The translations under genes and the position numbers were made by a program. Shown here piece by piece: positions 28,588-36,001 of a DNA stretch of 45,987 nucleotides. Every line of letters starts with the position of its first letter. Within the stretch, counting starts at the first letter, position 1. The stretch is from CAYVUV01 sp964455095. GTDB taxonomy: Bacteria; Desulfobacterota; Binatia; HRBIN30; CADEER01. The stretch is taken from assembly GCA_964455095.1 (NCBI GenBank), contig CAYVUV010000030.1, forward strand, positions 1-45,987, in the 5' to 3' direction. The notes beneath the pieces were generated by a model. That model saw only the letters and a list, made by a program, of their open reading frames with translations. It was not told the origin of the DNA and made no database searches.

Positions 28588-29550
28588 ATGGCGCAAAGGG
28601 ACGACGACACGGAAGTCCTGGTGGTCCCGGACGGGCCGCCCATGCGTCTCGATATTTTCCTGACCAGCGCGGTGCCGGGTCTGTCGCGGCGACACACCCG
28701 GGATCTGATTGCGCAAGGAACCGTGCGCGTCAACGGGCGGCGCGCGGCCAAGGCTCGGCTGGTCGGCCCGCGCGACGTGGTGTCGATCGCCGGAGGGCGC
28801 CCCCATCCGCAACGCGACCTCGCGCCCCAGCCGGAGCTCCTGGTGCGCGTGCTCTACGAGGACGCCGACCTGATCGCGCTCGACAAGCCACCCGGGTTGC
28901 CGTCGCTCGCACTCCGATCCGGCGACCGCGACACGATCGCCAACTTTCTCGTCGCACGCCATCCCGGAATCCAGACCGTCAGCTCCAACCCGCTGGAAGC
29001 CGGGCTCGTGCACCGTTTGGACACTGGCACGTCCGGGGTCTTGTTGGCGGCGCGAACGCCGGTAGCGCACGCCCACCTGCGCAACCAGTTCCGCGCTCGG
29101 CGCGTTGCCAAGCGCTATCTGGCATTGGTCGCCGGCGATTGCGCCAGCGCCGGATCGATCGCGGCGCCGATCGCGCATGTCCCGCGACACGCGCGGCGGA
29201 TGTGCGTCTGCCCGGACCCGGACCAGGCCGCCCGCTTGCATGCCCGCCCGGCTCACTCGGCTTTCCGCCCGCTGGCGCGCTTCGGGGTGGCGACGTTGCT
29301 CGCGGTCGACATCCGCACCGGCGTGCGCCACCAGGTGCGCGTTCACCTGGCCTCGATCGGCCACGCCGTGCTCGGCGACGAGACCTACCAACCGCGTGGG
29401 ATATCCACGGTGTTGGTGCCGCGGCTCATGTTGCATGCGCGGCGTCTCCGCCTACTGCATCCGGCCGACGAACGACCGATCGCGCTGCGGGCCCCGCTGC
29501 CAGACGACATGCGCGCGATGCTGCAGAGCTTACGGACGAGGACCTTGTGA
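28588..29550 (+). CDS. RluA-family RNA pseudouridine synthase
   Basis: Isomerises specific uridines in rRNA or tRNA. The 320 residues start with an S4-like RNA-binding domain (about 18-70, with LSRRHTRDLIAQGTVRVNG), followed by the catalytic domain. Motif II HRLDTGTSG carries the catalytic Asp145, ALDKPPGLPS is motif I, and the C-terminal TGVRHQVRVHLASIGHAVLGD is motif III. The target (RluC-, RluD- or RluA-like) cannot be decided from sequence by eye; the S4 domain favours the RluC/RluD group. Confidence 0.93.
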   Translation: MAQRDDDTEVLVVPDGPPMRLDIFLTSAVPGLSRRHTRDLIAQGTVRVNGRRAAKARLVGPRDVVSIAGGRPHPQRDLAPQPELLVRVLYEDADLIALDKPPGLPSLALRSGDRDTIANFLVARHPGIQTVSSNPLEAGLVHRLDTGTSGVLLAARTPVAHAHLRNQFRARRVAKRYLALVAGDCASAGSIAAPIAHVPRHARRMCVCPDPDQAARLHARPAHSAFRPLARFGVATLLAVDIRTGVRHQVRVHLASIGHAVLGDETYQPRGISTVLVPRLMLHARRLRLLHPADERPIALRAPLPDDMRAMLQSLRTRTL

Positions 29551-29553
29551 GTT

Positions 29554-29601
29554 CTGCTTGCAGTCGAGGGGGAAGGCCCATCCCCTCGGCGGGTCAAGCA
29601 G
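29554..29601. terminator. Composite hairpin between convergent genes
   Basis: Two nested inverted repeats: outer arms CTGCTTG (29554-29560) and CAAGCAG (29595-29601), and inner arms CGAGGGG (29565-29571) and CCCCTCG (29582-29588). They sit between the end of the pseudouridine synthase gene and the stop of the convergent zinc-ribbon gene. The position suits a two-way terminator, but no T-run follows on either strand, so this is a structural call only. Confidence 0.4.
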
Positions 29602-29962
29602 CGGCTTGCTTGCCGCCCTTCCCTTTGGTTTTGGCGCAGGCGCCGCAGGTGTTCTGGACGTTGTTCGGGTCTTCGACCAACCCGTCGTCCATGTTGTGGC
29701 ACACCTTCTTGCACTCGATGCAGATGAAGTAGACCCCCTCAATCGTCTTGTTGATCCGCTCCCGATTGAGAATGCGTCCCTTCAGCTTCTCGATGCGAAT
29801 GCCCAGCAGCGTCTCGTACTGGCGCTTGATCTTGCGCCGTCCCGCCTCGTCCTTGGGCAGGTCGCTGTCTTCTTGCGTCTCGGCCCGATCGTCCGCATCG
29901 AGGACGCTGTAGCCCTTCTTGCCCTTCGCCGCAGCCTTACTCTTCTTAGGCGCTCGGCCCAT
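29594..29962 (-). CDS. Small zinc-ribbon protein, unknown function
   Basis: A 122-residue hydrophilic protein. A Lys/Ala-rich start (MGRAPKKSKAAAKGKKGY) and an acidic stretch lead to a helical region rich in Lys and Arg. A four-cysteine set follows: CIECKKVC near 80-87 and CGAC near 106-109, consistent with one zinc site. The tail is again Lys-rich (KTKGKGGKQAAA). The basic ends suggest nucleic-acid or ribosome binding. The gene lies 30 bases after a second zinc-ribbon gene on the same strand, so the two are probably co-expressed. I know no named family. Confidence 0.7.
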   Translation of the reverse strand: MGRAPKKSKAAAKGKKGYSVLDADDRAETQEDSDLPKDEAGRRKIKRQYETLLGIRIEKLKGRILNRERINKTIEGVYFICIECKKVCHNMDDGLVEDPNNVQNTCGACAKTKGKGGKQAAA

Positions 29963-29992
29963 CGTTCGACTCTCCTCGTCAGTTCCGTTTTG

Positions 29993-30163
29993 CTAGCGCG
30001 TACGCGCCGTATAGCCGCACGCCTTTTCACACACCCAGAAGAAACCCTTCTGTCCGAATCCGGTATAGTACGTGACTTTGCTGTCGGCTCCGCAGCTCGG
30101 ACACGCGCGCCGCGTCTGAACGGCGCCGCCCTTCTGAGCTGTCTTTGCTTTCTTCTCGGCCAT
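29993..30163 (-). CDS. 56-residue zinc-ribbon protein
   Basis: A short basic protein starting MAEKKAKTAQKGG, with CPSC near residue 22 and a second pair CEKAC near 45. An aromatic-rich linker (YYTGFGQKGFFWV) lies between, forming a probable zinc ribbon. I chose the ATG preceded by AAGGAGGAA; a longer frame of 15 more codons exists but has no ribosome site. It precedes the 122-residue zinc-ribbon gene. Its size and charge resemble small ribosome-associated zinc proteins, but no match is claimed. Confidence 0.72.
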   Translation of the reverse strand: MAEKKAKTAQKGGAVQTRRACPSCGADSKVTYYTGFGQKGFFWVCEKACGYTARTR

Positions 30164-30364
30164 GTCGCACTTCCTCCTTGCGTGCAGCTGTCCTGTCGGG
30201 CGGCACAAGCTCAGGTAAACTTGGCGGCTGAGGGCCGACGCTCTCTCCCGACATGAACATCGGGGGCGTTGTCACGATGAGCCAGAGAACCGCTTCCGCA
30301 GGAGCGATGCTATCGGAAGGGGTTGCGCCAGTCAATGCAGGCGGCGGCAGGAAACGGGGTTGTG

Positions 30365-31789
30365 ATGAGGAATTCGCGACCCGCGCGGGCGGTGCGGGCG
30401 CTTGCCGCTGCGTTGCAGCTTGTGCGAGGATCGCCGCACTCGACCTCACGACCCATGCGCCACGACCAGTCCGCCAGTGCGTCCTACGGCGATGCGGTGC
30501 GAATCGCGCGCGATTTCCCGTCCTACCGGGATTTCGTCGACGACGCGTTGTTCGATCCCGTGTGGGGGTATTACAGCACCGGCACGGTCCGTTTCGGCGA
30601 CGGAGGCCACTTCGACACCTATCCGCTCGCGCTCTCGCCCCTCTTCGGGCGCATGCTCGCCGAGTACGCCTATCGCTCGTGGCGCCGCGGCGGTGCGCCT
30701 TCCCGCTTCGAGATTTGCGAGCTCGGGGCCGGCAACGGGCAGCTCTGTGCGGACACGATCCTGTGGGTCACGGAACGCAGCCGACACGAGCACGCGTGGC
30801 GACGCTTCGCAGGTGCGCTGCGCTATCGCATCGTCGAACGCAGCCCCGCCTTGCTGGCCCGCCAGCGGGAGACCCTGGGACCGCTCTCGGACAGCGTCGT
30901 GTGGACGAAGGCGGATCTCGGCGCGAGCGCAACGCGGCGGCGACCCTTCGGGCAGAGCGGCCTCGTCATCGCCAACGAGGTTCTCGACTGCCTCGCGCAC
31001 CATAAGGTCGTCCCCCTGGCGGACGGGACACCGGGGGTGGTGTTCGTGGTGCCGAAACTATCTCCCGCGCGGGGCAACGGAGCGCCGCGCCCGGTGCCGC
31101 GCGCCGAGCTGGCCAAAATGATGGCGCGCCGACCGACCCGCGAGCGCCTGCGCTTCGAGGAAGTCGTACTGCCGATCCGACAGGTCCCGTCCTTGTCGCG
31201 CTTTCTCCGCCGCCACTATCCGGAGCTGTTCAGCCGCCCCTGGCGGGACGCCTGCTATTTCGCCTGTCCGACCATCGAGCGAGTGGTACGCAACACCGCG
31301 CAGCTCTATCGACAGGTCGAAGTGCTGTGGATCGACTACGGTGGAAAGCGCGCCTTCCACCTCGAATCACCCGCCGCGCGGCGTGTCTTCGCGGGTCCGC
31401 CGCGATCCGGGCACACGATCTACGACAATCCGGGGTGCGACGACATCACGTTCATGGTCGACTTTTCCGTCGTGGCGCGCGCGGCGGAGGACGCCGGGCT
31501 CTCAGTGGCCTTCTACGGACCACAAGCCGAGCTGGCACGCCGCAGCGGCGTCGCGCTCGACCGCCGCGCCATCGATCTCATCGTTCGCGGCCGGGCGCTC
31601 GGCTGGCTGCTGGCGGTGATGGGCCTGGGGCCGGAGCGCCAGTGGCGGCGATCCGGGCTATCCTGGGACGGCGGCGCGGTCGGGCGCGAGCCGGTCCGGC
31701 AGTACGTCAAACGCTCGGTCGGGGAGTTCCTTGGCAAGTACCCCACTGACTTCAAGCTGATGATCCTTCGCCGCCGCGCAGCGCGCTAG
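30365..31789 (+). CDS. MidA-family (NDUFAF7-like) SAM-dependent methyltransferase
   Basis: A class I methyltransferase of the MidA group, whose mitochondrial member methylates an arginine of respiratory complex I. The N-terminal family block FPSYRDFVDDALFDPVWGYY precedes SAM-binding motif I ICELGAGNGQL. VIANEVLDCLAHHKV and LWIDYGGKRAF are also typical. At about 475 residues it is slightly long. The start is uncertain: ATG at 30365 has a GGAAACGGGG site, ATG at 30455 fits the family N-terminus, and a frame-open TTG lies at 30323. It ends 12 bases from the convergent dockerin gene. Confidence 0.85.
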   Translation: MRNSRPARAVRALAAALQLVRGSPHSTSRPMRHDQSASASYGDAVRIARDFPSYRDFVDDALFDPVWGYYSTGTVRFGDGGHFDTYPLALSPLFGRMLAEYAYRSWRRGGAPSRFEICELGAGNGQLCADTILWVTERSRHEHAWRRFAGALRYRIVERSPALLARQRETLGPLSDSVVWTKADLGASATRRRPFGQSGLVIANEVLDCLAHHKVVPLADGTPGVVFVVPKLSPARGNGAPRPVPRAELAKMMARRPTRERLRFEEVVLPIRQVPSLSRFLRRHYPELFSRPWRDACYFACPTIERVVRNTAQLYRQVEVLWIDYGGKRAFHLESPAARRVFAGPPRSGHTIYDNPGCDDITFMVDFSVVARAAEDAGLSVAFYGPQAELARRSGVALDRRAIDLIVRGRALGWLLAVMGLGPERQWRRSGLSWDGGAVGREPVRQYVKRSVGEFLGKYPTDFKLMILRRRAAR

Positions 31790-31801
31790 CACCACCGACC
31801 G

Positions 31802-34792
31802 TCACTCCAACACCCGAACCACAATCGAGGCCGGCGGACCGACCGCGCCGTTCGAGTCGCGCAACCGCGCCGTGATCAGTGTGTCGCCGATCTGGAAGGC
31901 GAACGGCGGCGCAATGGGAGCGCAGAACTGGACGCTGGTCGATACCTGAGGAGGGGGGACCACGTAGACGAAGCCGTAGTTGCCGTCGTCGCCCTGCGTG
32001 CAGGCATCCTCGCCCTTGCCGCGCCCGATCGGCTGGCCGCTGCCATCGACGAATCGGCAGGCGAAGTCATTGATGGCGTTCGATATTGGCTGTGTTTCGT
32101 CGAAGCTGGACGCAGCGGGAATGCCACCGATCGTGGGCGGCTCATCGTCGCAGACTTGCGAGCTTCCATCGCCGAGCGGGCGGGAGACGATGATCTGCAG
32201 GTCCGGCCGTTGGGACGGATCGAACGGATTGGAGTCGAAGGCACTCGTGCCGATCGGCCGATTGTTCGGCCCGCGCTTGCCCTCGACCACCACCGTGAAA
32301 CCGTAGCCGAAGGGGCGTTCGAAGATAGGGATCCCCTCGGGCGTGGTCCCGTTGGGTGTGATGACGCGGTCGTTGGGGCGGACCAGGCCGAAGAAGCTGA
32401 TGTCAGCGCCGGGGCGCCGCGTCGGCGTCGGGGTCTTGGTCACCGTGCGGGTCCGCGACGGCGTCGACGTCAACGTCACCGTCCGGGTCTGTGTGATCGT
32501 CCCCGTGCGGGAGGGCGTGCGCGTCACCGTCAATGTCCGTGTCGCGGTCTCGGTCGGCGTCGCAGTCGCCGAACGCGTGATCGTCGGCGTGAGCGTCACG
32601 GTGCGCGTCACGGTCGAGGTACGCGTGCGCGTCGCCGTCGTCTCGATCGTCTCGGTGCGGGTCGGCGTGCGCGTCGACGTATTGGTCGCGGTGCGGGTTG
32701 GGGTTGCCGTCGGAGCGGCGGTCCCCGTGCGGGTGCGCGTCGCGGAGAAGATCGGCGTCAGCGTCGCCGTCGACGGGGGCGGCTGTGTGCCGGTCACGGT
32801 CCGCGTCGGCGTGCGGGTGATGGTCCCCGTCGATGTGGGCGGCGGTGTCGGTGTGCGGGTGCGCGTCCGGGTTCCGCTGCGCGTTGGCGTCTGCGTCACC
32901 TCTGGAGTGATCGTGCGCGTCGCGGTGGGCGGGCGCGATCCGGTCGCGGTGGCGGTAACGGTACCTGTCGCGGTAGGCGGAGTCGTCCGGGTAGGCGTCC
33001 GAGTGCGGCTGCCGGTAGCCGTCGGCGATCCGGTCTGCGTCGGGGTGCGGCTGCGGTCCGCCGTCCCTGTTCGCGTCGGCGTCCGCGTGATCGTGCCGCT
33101 GCGCGTTGGCGAATTTGCCGGGGTGCGGCTCGGCGTTTCGGTCACGCTCGGTGTGCCGGTCCGCGTCGAGGTTCGGTCCGGCGTGCGGGTGCGCGTTGAA
33201 GTGGGACCGGCGGTCCCCGTGCGCGTCGGCGACGCCGAACGCGTCCGCGTGGGCGAAACCGAGGGCTCGATCGAAGCGGTCGGCGTCTGCGTGCGCGGGC
33301 GCGTGCCGGAGGGGGTCGGCGTCGCCAGGCCGGTCGGCGTGCGGGTGCGCGTCGCACTGGGGAGACTCGAAGAGGTGACGGTAGCGGTGGCCAGCCCGGT
33401 CGGCGTGCGGGTGGGCGTTGCAGTCGCGGAACGCGACGCGGTCGCAGTCGCCGTCGCCAGTCCGGTTGGCGTGCGGGTGGGTGTCGCACTCGGGGGACGC
33501 GACGCCGTCGCGGTGCCCGTCGCCAGCCCGGTCGGCGTGCGGGTGCGCGTGGGGCTCGGCACGGGAGACGTGGTCGCCGTACCGGTCGCCAACCCAGTCG
33601 GCGTGCGCGTCACCGACGCGCTGCGCGTCGGCGACGTCGTCGCGGTGCGGGAGGAGGTCTGCGTCGGCGACACAGGCAATGTGCTGGTCCGACTGGCGGT
33701 CGCTGTGACGGACGGACTGACACTGGGCGTAGAAGACGGCGGCGCGGTGCGCGATGGGGTGCGCGTCCCCGTGACCGTGGACGTGCCACTGCGCGTCGGG
33801 GTAGGCGGCCGCGGCGTCGTGCTCGGCGACACGGTGCTGGTTGGGATCAGTGTCGCCGTGCCGGTGCGCGTTGGGGTGGGCGTGACCGTGCGCGTCCGGG
33901 TGATGGTGAGCGTCGGAATGGGCTCGTTGCCGATGTGAACGATGAACTGCTGCAGCACGCCGACGTTGCCGTCGACGTCGCGCACGCGCGCGGTCACGAG
34001 CGTCTCGCCGCGCGGGAATGCCTCGACGGTTGATACGGTCAGACAGTATTGCAGCCGCGTCTGCGGATCGACGAAGCCGTGGATGCCGAATTCATTGATC
34101 GTGCAAGCGGCGGATGCGTTGGCGACAACAGAGAACCGACAGCTCAGATCATTTAAAGCATTGGCCGTGCTCTGGTCGGACGAGAACGCCGGTGGAGATG
34201 CGCCCGGCACGCCGCCCACATCGCAGACGGCAAGGCTGCCGTCGCCGAGATTGCGCGAGATCAGCACCTCGAGATCCGGCCGCTGCGTTGGGTCCGTCGG
34301 ATCTGAATTGAACAGCTGCTGGCCGATGGCCGCATTGGACGGACCGCGCATCGCCTCGATGACCAGGCGAAAGCCCAAGCCCCCCGCATGCTGGAAGGTG
34401 GGTACGACCCCGCCGACCGCGCCGCTGACGGTCCCGTCAGCCCCAGCGGTGCCAAGGAACGTGATCACCGGTCCGGTCGCGAGTGCCTCGGTCCCTTGAC
34501 CGGACAGGAACGCAACCAGAGCGGACAAATCGGCCGCGGTGACCAGCCCGTCACCATTGGCATCGGCGCCGGAACAGCTCACCACGGTTCCGCCGCCCAC
34601 ATCGGCGACTGCGATATCGTCGCCGTCAGCGAGCTCGCTTTGCAGGTGGCGCAGGTCGGCCTCGAGCACGTACCCGTCGCAATCGGCGTCGCCCGGTAGC
34701 GAATCCAGCGCGAAGACGCCCTGAGCGGCTGCTAAGAGCAACCACCCCGCAACCAACAACCGCCAAAACATCCGCGCTGTCTGCCCACCCAT
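31802..34792 (-). CDS. Secreted dockerin protein with duplicated domain and about 505-residue Thr/Pro linker
   Basis: A 996-residue exported protein of unknown role. The signal peptide is about 8-29 (FWRLLVAGWLLLAAAQGVFA). A dockerin type I-like pair of calcium loops follows (DADCDGYVLEADL and DANGDGLVTAADL, about 35-95). Domain A (about 108-289) and domain B (about 796-996) are clear copies of each other: GLGFRLVIEAMRGPSN versus GYGFTVVVEGKRGPNN, and RPDLEVLISRNLGDGS versus RPDLQIIVSRPLGDGS. Between them is a linker of Thr, Pro, Arg and Ser. There is no visible sorting signal at the C-terminus. The dockerin suggests docking to a cohesin-bearing partner, not seen in the window. Confidence 0.8.
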   Translation of the reverse strand: MGGQTARMFWRLLVAGWLLLAAAQGVFALDSLPGDADCDGYVLEADLRHLQSELADGDDIAVADVGGGTVVSCSGADANGDGLVTAADLSALVAFLSGQGTEALATGPVITFLGTAGADGTVSGAVGGVVPTFQHAGGLGFRLVIEAMRGPSNAAIGQQLFNSDPTDPTQRPDLEVLISRNLGDGSLAVCDVGGVPGASPPAFSSDQSTANALNDLSCRFSVVANASAACTINEFGIHGFVDPQTRLQYCLTVSTVEAFPRGETLVTARVRDVDGNVGVLQQFIVHIGNEPIPTLTITRTRTVTPTPTRTGTATLIPTSTVSPSTTPRPPTPTRSGTSTVTGTRTPSRTAPPSSTPSVSPSVTATASRTSTLPVSPTQTSSRTATTSPTRSASVTRTPTGLATGTATTSPVPSPTRTRTPTGLATGTATASRPPSATPTRTPTGLATATATASRSATATPTRTPTGLATATVTSSSLPSATRTRTPTGLATPTPSGTRPRTQTPTASIEPSVSPTRTRSASPTRTGTAGPTSTRTRTPDRTSTRTGTPSVTETPSRTPANSPTRSGTITRTPTRTGTADRSRTPTQTGSPTATGSRTRTPTRTTPPTATGTVTATATGSRPPTATRTITPEVTQTPTRSGTRTRTRTPTPPPTSTGTITRTPTRTVTGTQPPPSTATLTPIFSATRTRTGTAAPTATPTRTATNTSTRTPTRTETIETTATRTRTSTVTRTVTLTPTITRSATATPTETATRTLTVTRTPSRTGTITQTRTVTLTSTPSRTRTVTKTPTPTRRPGADISFFGLVRPNDRVITPNGTTPEGIPIFERPFGYGFTVVVEGKRGPNNRPIGTSAFDSNPFDPSQRPDLQIIVSRPLGDGSSQVCDDEPPTIGGIPAASSFDETQPISNAINDFACRFVDGSGQPIGRGKGEDACTQGDDGNYGFVYVVPPPQVSTSVQFCAPIAPPFAFQIGDTLITARLRDSNGAVGPPASIVVRVLE
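32408..33922. repeat. Repetitive coding DNA for Thr/Pro/Arg linker
   Basis: About 1.5 kb of low-complexity DNA coding TRTPT-like units inside the dockerin gene. The plus strand is strongly G/T-rich (GTCGGCGTGCG-like units) and the minus coding strand is rich in ACG, ACC and CGC codons. Repeats are short and imperfect, apart from the regular 66-bp block listed separately. It is not a CRISPR, because the units have no spacers and the frame stays open. Confidence 0.85.
33332..33661. repeat. 66-bp tandem repeat (five units, 22 residues each)
   Basis: A core GTCGGCGTGCGGGTG or close variant recurs at 33332, 33398, 33464, 33530 and 33596, exactly 66 bases apart. Each unit codes 22 residues with the pattern TRTPTGLAT followed by Thr/Ala/Ser-rich sequence. 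The regular period and high similarity show recent tandem duplication within the linker of the dockerin protein. The first four units keep the core best; the fifth begins with A and has CGC for CGG. Confidence 0.85.
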
Positions 34793-34939
34793 CTACGCGC
34801 CGGTTACTCCTCCGCCCAAGGGCGGTCGCGTACTTATGCCGGGGCGTCCCAGGTAGGTCAACCAAGCGGAAGCCCAGGCGATCCGCTCGCCTTTTGGGCT
34901 TGCCCCTCATCAGATCCTGCACTAGCGTCGCGCCTTCGC

Positions 34940-35392
34940 ATGCCAACCCGCAAAGGTCGCCGGTCCGACTCTCCAGTTGAGCCCCTGCTCCAACTGCGAG
35001 AGAACCTGCAGGCGCTCGAGCGCGATCTCAGCGCGCTACTCAGCAAGGCACCTGGACGGCGGCGCCGAACGTCGCCCCCAAAGGCTCAATCCCTGCGCGA
35101 CCGGGTCCTCCTGCAGGTGGCGCGGACACGCCGCCGCGTCGAGACCCAGGCCGAGGGGTTTCTGGTCGGTATCCGAAGTGCCATGCAGCGCTTCGAGCCA
35201 TCCGGATCACCCGGCAAGGCAGCGCAACCGCGCTCGCAGGCCGAGCAGCGGACCCCACTCCCGGCGCCGGCGTTGGCGAAGCCGGCCGGGGGACCACGCC
35301 CCCGCCCATCACGGGCCCAGCCGAGAAAGCTCGAACCCGTGCCGTCGCGGGGTAAGCCCAAACCGACTGCGAAACGGCGCACCCGCAGCTGA
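34940..35392 (+). CDS. Basic Pro/Ala-rich protein, unknown function
   Basis: A 150-residue, strongly basic protein. The first 90 residues are predicted helical, with Leu heptads (VEPLLQLRENLQALERDLSAL and RVLLQVARTRRRVETQAEGFL). The last 60 are Pro/Ala/Arg/Lys-rich, like nucleic-acid-binding tails. It diverges from the dockerin gene across about 150 bases. No ribosome site is clear. The composition of the tail could also reflect spurious coding in high-GC DNA, so confidence is moderate. Confidence 0.5.
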   Translation: MPTRKGRRSDSPVEPLLQLRENLQALERDLSALLSKAPGRRRRTSPPKAQSLRDRVLLQVARTRRRVETQAEGFLVGIRSAMQRFEPSGSPGKAAQPRSQAEQRTPLPAPALAKPAGGPRPRPSRAQPRKLEPVPSRGKPKPTAKRRTRS

Positions 35393-35594
35393 GTCTGCGT
35401 AGCGGCTTTCGCTACCGCATGGATTCCACCTGCGCACTTTCGCGGTATTTCGTACCACTTTGTAACGCCTGGCAAGTTTGCGCCGCGCCGATTTGCGCCG
35501 GAGCCGGCAGCATTCGGTGTCACAATGTCGCCGATCCATCTGGCACGTGCCGTGCTGAACGCAAGGCAGCACCGAGGCGCAAGAGGAGGATCGA

Positions 35595-35843
35595 ATGATG
35601 TCGGCTGAAAGAACTACAAACCAGGGAACCGTTATCTCGGCTCTGCGTCAGCGTTTGAGCATGACGCAAGAGGAGTTCGCGCACGCGATCGGGGTGACGG
35701 TATCGACAGTCAACCGCTGGGAGAACGGGCACATCGAGCCGAGCCGCCTGGCCCGCAAGGCCATGCAAGGACTCGCCGCTCAGGCAGCCATCCCGGTCGA
35801 CTTCGAAAGCGGCAGTGCCCCGTTGATCGGGCACGTCGGCTAG
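35595..35843 (+). CDS. XRE-family helix-turn-helix regulator
   Basis: An 82-residue single-domain DNA-binding protein. The helix-turn-helix spans about 17-52: LSMTQEEFAHAIGVTVSTV then NRWENGHIEPS, the standard Cro/CI pattern. A short C-terminal tail follows with no effector domain. Strong GAGGAGG lies upstream of two consecutive ATGs. It stands alone in the secreted-protein island, upstream of a hairpin and convergent to the first giant paralogue. Targets are unknown; regulation of the neighbouring surface genes is only a guess. Confidence 0.88.
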   Translation: MMSAERTTNQGTVISALRQRLSMTQEEFAHAIGVTVSTVNRWENGHIEPSRLARKAMQGLAAQAAIPVDFESGSAPLIGHVG

Positions 35844-35916
35844 GTTTCAACAAGGGCCACGGCGCTCGGGGGGAGAGAGCCGGGCCGTTGTGACGACCCC
35901 ACACCAACCAGCATGA

Positions 35917-35958
35917 CCGATGGGCAGCCGCCCTCTTCGCAGGGCGGCTACCCATCGG
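35917..35958. terminator. Strong 18-bp hairpin between convergent genes
   Basis: Arm CCGATGGGCAGCCGCCCT (35917-35934), six-base loop CTTCGC, and arm AGGGCGGCTACCCATCGG (35941-35958). Seventeen of eighteen positions are perfect pairs and the other can form a G-U pair on one strand. It lies between the XRE gene and the end of the first giant paralogue, so it can act on both strands. No T-run follows, so a Rho-independent role is likely but not proven. Confidence 0.6.
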
Positions 35959-36001
35959 GATCGATTGACCCGACGTCTCGCCGGATGGGTCGCGGCTTCG
36001 C

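Noticed and set aside
32343..33938. Plus-strand Val/Arg-rich open frame opposite the dockerin linker
   Set aside because: The frame arises from repeats of GTCGGCGTG-type words that code Thr/Pro/Arg on the minus strand, where start, signal peptide and flanking domains fit a real protein.
34940..35392. Phasin or histone-like identity for the basic 150-residue protein
   Set aside because: Helical and basic composition alone does not support a family, so it was left as unknown.
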